DNA of 64,000 bases, from assembly GCA_963513935.1 (NCBI GenBank), contig OY740772.1, positions 103,063,340-103,127,339 of the forward strand, given 5' to 3'. The translations under genes were made by a program, and so were the position numbers. Positions 60,173 through 64,000 of this stretch are shown piece after piece (positions within the stretch are counted from its first letter, which is position 1; each line of letters opens with the position of its first letter). The notes under the pieces were generated by a model. The model was not told the origin of the DNA, did not search any database, and saw only the letters and a list, made by a program, of their open reading frames with translations. Source of the stretch: Aphrophora alni (taxonomy: Eukaryota > Arthropoda > Insecta > Hemiptera > Aphrophoridae).

Positions 60173-60184
60173 AAATTAACATTG

Positions 60185-60650
60185 ATCTTATAAGCAATAT
60201 GGCGCATAGGTCTGCAAAGCCTTACGCCGAATTAAATTAATAAATATCTCTACCAATATAATTCCTGTGACGTTTTAACGGAATTTCTCCCAAACATTTA
60301 TTTTTGTTGGCAACACACGGAAGCATGGAACATATATTTGGCAACTCTTCCAGACTTATTAATTAAAAACCCCACCCCCTCACCTCCACGTCTGTTCAAC
60401 AGATGGGAACAAAAAGTCGCGTAATTGTTTAGCGTCAGTTTCTCTGAAAACGAAGCCACTTTGTGACGGTTATCCACGCCCCATTGTACATACTCTAATA
60501 GGACTTTACTTCTGTCTCTTTCTTCCGTATGAAATTGATCCTCACATTTACGCTGTCTCCTTGTGGTGAAACTCGTGGTTTATTCTTTGGCGAAGGCTGA
60601 TTTTGGTATGGGGCGAAGGAGGGAACATCGTATCTTTTAATAGTAAGTTC
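60185..60650 (-). repeat. R6 dispersed repeat, copy 2
   Basis: Inverted relative to 50160-50600 and very similar to it (CCTTACGCCGAATTAAATTA, CTTCCAGACTTATTAATTAA, CGTCTGTTCAACAGATGGGA). As on the left side, an R3 copy lies next to it. The minus frame 60495-60710 overlaps it and was not recognised. Confidence 0.85.
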
Positions 60651-61392
60651 GATTGCAGAAAAAACTACTTTTAAATTGATTATATTTATTAACATACACG
60701 GAAATATCAATTCAAACGAAATTCTACTTTGGTATTTTAGGTCGTATTTTAACCGTATTTAAACAAATTTCTTTTATTACCAAAATGGTATGTACCTGCC
60801 GTAAAACCAAAATTCAAAACTGACTCCATAGATTTTTATAAAACTCTAGTGATCGAAACAAAAAATTTCGGTCGTCTTTTTCACATAATGCGGGTTTTAG
60901 ATTTATTTCTCAAATTCCTGAATATTATTTTTGGTTTTGCAGATGACTAAGTGAGAACCATAATGCGTTTAACATTACTAACAAAATCTGTTCATAAATT
61001 CAAAGTTTATTTTACAAGGCATGTGAGAATGTCAAAACCTGATACGCCAAAGTTGTCATAGTTTTTCGTGAGGTTTTGTTGTTTTTAGGGGATTACGAAG
61101 TATATTTGTATATTACTTGTTCTCATAATATTTATAAATAAATCAGTTATGTTTTAAAGAATATCTGTTACCGGTAATGTATAAAATCCAGACGTTGTAT
61201 AGAATACGTAGGCATTCTATACACTGCCTAACTATTTTTGGCAAAGATTAAAATAAAGTAATTATGTTAGATCTTCACTAACATTGACTAGGCATTTTTA
61301 GGTAAAGTATTAAATGAACAGAATTGTTCAGAAAATTAAGTATTTACAATATATAAAAAAATTTCAAATGGAGATAAAAAATGTCTCTAAGG
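60651..61392. other. Intergenic DNA with an R7 copy
   Basis: R7 is at about 61170-61315 (TTACCGGTAATGTATAAAAT, GGCATTCTATACACTGCCTA). Nothing else was recognised. Confidence 0.45.
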
Positions 61393-61475
61393 TGGTCCTC
61401 GAAGGTGGTCGTCGAATGGGGGTCCTCGAATGGAAACCCGCGAATGGGGGTCCTCGAATAGCGGTCCTCGAAGCT
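61393..61475. repeat. Short minisatellite built on GGTCCTCGAATGG
   Basis: About six imperfect units of 13-19 bases (GGTCCTCGAAGGT, GGTCGTCGAATGGG, GGTCCTCGAATGG, CCCGCGAATGGG, GGTCCTCGAATAGC, GGTCCTCGAAGC). Confidence 0.85.
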
Positions 61476-61702
61476 GTACTTATTTGAAGAAGCTACTACT
61501 TGTTACGGTCGTGTCCATGACTTTTTTTATTTTTTCAAAGGTTGAGCTCTAATCTTTGGGTTAATTATTGTGACCAGTACTGTATTAGCTTATCGAACCT
61601 CTCTCATCTATTCATTCATTCATTCTGCTTTCTTTTAATATATGATTCTCCAACTATCTATCAATCATTATCATCATCCACGATGTCGCTTGACACCAGT
61701 CA

Positions 61703-62240
61703 CTACGGGTCCTCGACAAGCATCATATCCTGGAAAAACACACTGGTGGCAGCAAACAAATTCCTCAGCCTAGAAAAACTCTCCCTTGTAGATAGCCAAT
61801 CTTCTCCGGTTTTAACATCTGATCCAAAACTAGTGTTCAAGTGCTCTATCACCGGGCATTAGGTGTAACGCCGACTATTTTCCTCCAAATTCGCACTTTG
61901 GTTACTACGTGAAACTGTGGAGTTTCCACTTAAAGAAACCGTGCCCGGTGAGGAATTGGAACAATATTGTCCCCAGGCTGAATCCACTTATAGGAGAAAC
62001 TTCTCTTCACAAAAGGAAACCAATGTGTAACTAATCCATTTCCGAGATGTCCAATAGTCTTTGCCACTGGTCAATAGTATCCTCTCGGGTGGTCCTCCGT
62101 TCTCGCAAGAACTCTGTAGGGTCTTCAAACTGAGTCCTCCTACTTGCGTCGTAGATGAGACATCTATGTATAACCAGGAGGTCTACAGGCAGCACTCTTG
62201 TAAGAACAGGAAGACCATCTGCAGAGGAAGGCCTCGTGAT
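61703..62240 (-). pseudogene. LINE ORF2 3' fragment (I/R1-like)
   Basis: Reading down from about 62235 on the minus strand gives SSADGLPVLTRVLPVDLLVI and YDASRRTQFEDPTEFLRERR, then TIDQWQRLLDISEMD and a stop at 62031. After a frame change it gives QFLTGHGFFKWKLHSFT (61910-61958). After further lesions CPVIEHLNTSFGSD and LRNLFAATSVFFQDMMLVED run to a stop at 61703-61705. This order (GxxPLDLLxxER, then QFLTGHGxFxxYLxxF, then a Cys/His tail) is the usual end of I- and R1-type ORF2 after the RT domain. The 118-codon frame 62031-62387 joins this relic to R1 sequence. The plus frames at 61542-61862 and 62061-62378 are shadows. Confidence 0.8.
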
Positions 62241-62665
62241 GCCCTCGTGTCGGTGACTATACTTGCCAGATCTCGTAACTATACGAATGTCATATTTTCT
62301 CAAGAGATCAAGGTGGAAATTACAATAATATCGATATTTATCTCGAGGTGGGGTTGGTACCATTACATGCAGAATTGATATCAGCAAGTATTTAGTGTAT
62401 TATAAATTGAGATACGAACAAAATACTGATTAAAATAGGAACTATTCTGACGTTATTAATTCGATTTTTCTAAACTTCAAAAGGGTCTACATGAGCACAA
62501 TATACAAATTTCATTTTTCCTATCTTTAATTTTTTAGGCTGCTGACGTGCGTACGTAGAGACGACATCAACGACGTAACTTTCTTTGGTTTCCATGAAAC
62601 GTAAAGATGAGTAAAAAAACGGAAGTAGGCATTTGTTTCGATTACCAAACTTACCCTATACTGTA
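62238..62665 (+). repeat. R1 dispersed repeat, distal part
   Basis: CCCTCGTGTCGGTGACTATA, ACGAATGTCATATTTTCTCA, TTGGTACCATTACATGCAGA, ATGAGCACAATATA, ACGTGCGTACGTAGAGACGA, CCATGAAACGTAAAGATGAG and ATTACCAAACTTACCCTATA appear in R1 order. Its left side stops at the LINE fragment. Confidence 0.7.
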
Positions 62666-63769
62666 ATATTGTTGTTTGCTGTGTGATTAAAATAACACAC
62701 AAATTCCAACTGGTAATTAACAGTAAACCGTTGATTCACTGAACTGTGATTTTCACGCAGTGATTGTAAACTCATCATTACCGTTATTGGTGATGGTTGG
62801 ACTAATTGATGTGAACAGTGAGCAGTGATGTTGCACTTTAGCGGAGACGTAATTCCTCTCATTTAAGCTACACTGGGATTATTTCCAGAATTCTAGCTAG
62901 CACTTATTTATCAATGATTTTGTTGACTAGGTCAGTGTTTGTTTAGTTTTTGGTAATATGGTCTCGTCCACTCAATTATGTATTTCTTAATGGGCTCACA
63001 ACTACCTTGCAGTATTGTTGTTTTACGTTACGTTAAACATACTTAATTTTATTGTACATTTAAATGAGTATTGTATTGCATTGTAATGTGCTTGCTACTA
63101 TATTATTTCATTGAATACTATTGGGAATTTTGTTGAGTTCGGATACAAACAAGGATTTCATTTATCAGGAGAAAACAGTAAGTCAGAAAATAAGTCTTTT
63201 TAACAAAAAATTCCATGTGCATTTTTTGACATCAATTTAGTTTCGGCTCCCTTATCTCCAATTTATCTATAACATAATTTTTTACTTTGGAGAAGAAAAA
63301 AACGTGGAAAAAAGCGTTGATTATTTTTTTAATGGGGGGATTATTCCTACAAATTCCCTAATTTTACTAGACTATAGAAATAAACTCAAATATTTTCGAA
63401 CATAATTCGTAAGAAATTGTATCCTCTAAATTGTCTTTTCGTGACGAAATGACGTGGAAACGGAGTTTATTTTGTACATTTACAATGACAGGGTAAGCTA
63501 AACAGTTAAACCCCCGTTTTACTTTTATGACCCAGGCGATGTAGTTGCCGCTGAAGAGACATAAAGTTTACTTTTATTAAGGGAGAAACTGCTAACATAT
63601 AACATTTTATAAACACTCGATTCCGGAACGTGATTCTTTTTCTAGAAATAGTATTAGAGAATGTGCTAAAGCGCGAAAAACAGAGATGTTGATCAAATTT
63701 AACAGTAAAATAATATGTTTATTTTTCCATAGTATATAAAATATTAAATTAAATAACTTCTCTATTTAT
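62666..63769. other. Intergenic DNA, nothing recognised
   Basis: The minus frame 62656-62862 (68 codons) was not recognised. The rest is AT-rich. Confidence 0.35.
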
Positions 63770-63985
63770 GTTTATTTCCTTGTTGTTTTAAAAGCGAAAA
63801 ACCTTACAAGACAAATCATAATATAAAAAACTCTAGTCCTCAAATAGCGTCAAGGTCGGAAGAGAGGTCGTAAAAACTGGTCATGAGAGACCTGGTAAGA
63901 AATATGAAAGAGAGGGATCTAACTCACGACTATTTCAAAAAAGGTGTAGATCCAGAACCCCTTCGGTATTGCCACGCCCTTAAAC
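63770..63985 (-). repeat. R3 dispersed repeat, antisense
   Basis: TTCCTTGTTGTTTTAAAAGC, CTCCTCAAATAGCGTCAAGG-like text, GTGTAGATCCAGAACCCCTT and CGGTATTGCCACG follow the antisense R3 order seen at 57050-57260. Confidence 0.65.
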
Positions 63986-64000
63986 ACCTGAGGGGTGTCT

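Noticed and set aside
61542..61862. 106-codon plus frame
   Set aside because: The minus strand across its right part encodes the LINE ORF2 tail (LRNLFAATSVFFQDMMLVED), so this frame is its shadow.

Overview
This window looks like non-coding, repeat-dense nuclear DNA from an animal, most likely an arthropod and probably an insect. The reasons are the AT-rich background, several kinds of non-LTR retrotransposon (jockey-like, I/R1-like and RTE/CR1-like fragments), a mariner transposase relic, an LTR element whose primer-binding site fits insect initiator tRNA-Met, and a 200-base run of N. No intact host gene was recognised. A hemipteran is possible, but that is inference only. There is no operon structure, CRISPR array or bacterial promoter.

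Layout. 1-1.9 kb: the 5' end of a minus-strand LTR retrotransposon (putative LTR, tRNA-Met primer site, leader, gag-like ORF running off the left edge). 3.3-4.9 kb: a 54-codon minus ORF, a TATA box followed by a possible short first exon, and a perfect 29-bp-arm hairpin carrying a tRNA T-arm. 5.5-8.2 kb: old dispersed repeats. 9.0 kb: a mariner transposase fragment. 9.18-18.62 kb: a large satellite of 81-bp monomers (27 codons, with a palindrome in each monomer). 19.7-19.9 kb: assembly gap. 20-37 kb: a graveyard of LINE reverse-transcriptase fragments on both strands, dispersed repeats, and an array of about 18 units of ~84 bp at 30.4-31.95 kb. 37.5-38.6 kb: a foldback element with ~190-bp inverted ends and a second nested hairpin. 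40.4-44.5 kb: a satellite of 29-bp monomers (roughly 140). 46.3-46.8 kb: a minisatellite. 50.2-60.7 kb: dispersed repeats, an (AG)n tract, a 156-bp tandem array, and a 2,797-bp direct tandem duplication whose copies look identical. 61.4-62.7 kb: a short minisatellite and a LINE 3' fragment abutting a dispersed repeat.

For cross-reference I name the dispersed families R1 to R7. R1 is the commonest (about twelve copies or fragments, both orientations); it carries the conserved words ACCCAGCCCC, CACTCGCTTCGCTCGTGTCA, GTGCTTACGTACAG and TTTCCTGAGGCCATGAAACG and has no evident coding capacity. The genes here do not cooperate in a pathway: the contents are mobile elements, their remains, and tandem arrays, some of which grew from those elements. 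The best candidates for something undescribed are the codon-periodic palindromic 81-bp satellite, the double foldback element, the T-arm hairpin, the R1 family, and the two arrays that appear to have expanded from inside dispersed repeats. All repeat boundaries and copy numbers were read by eye and are approximate.
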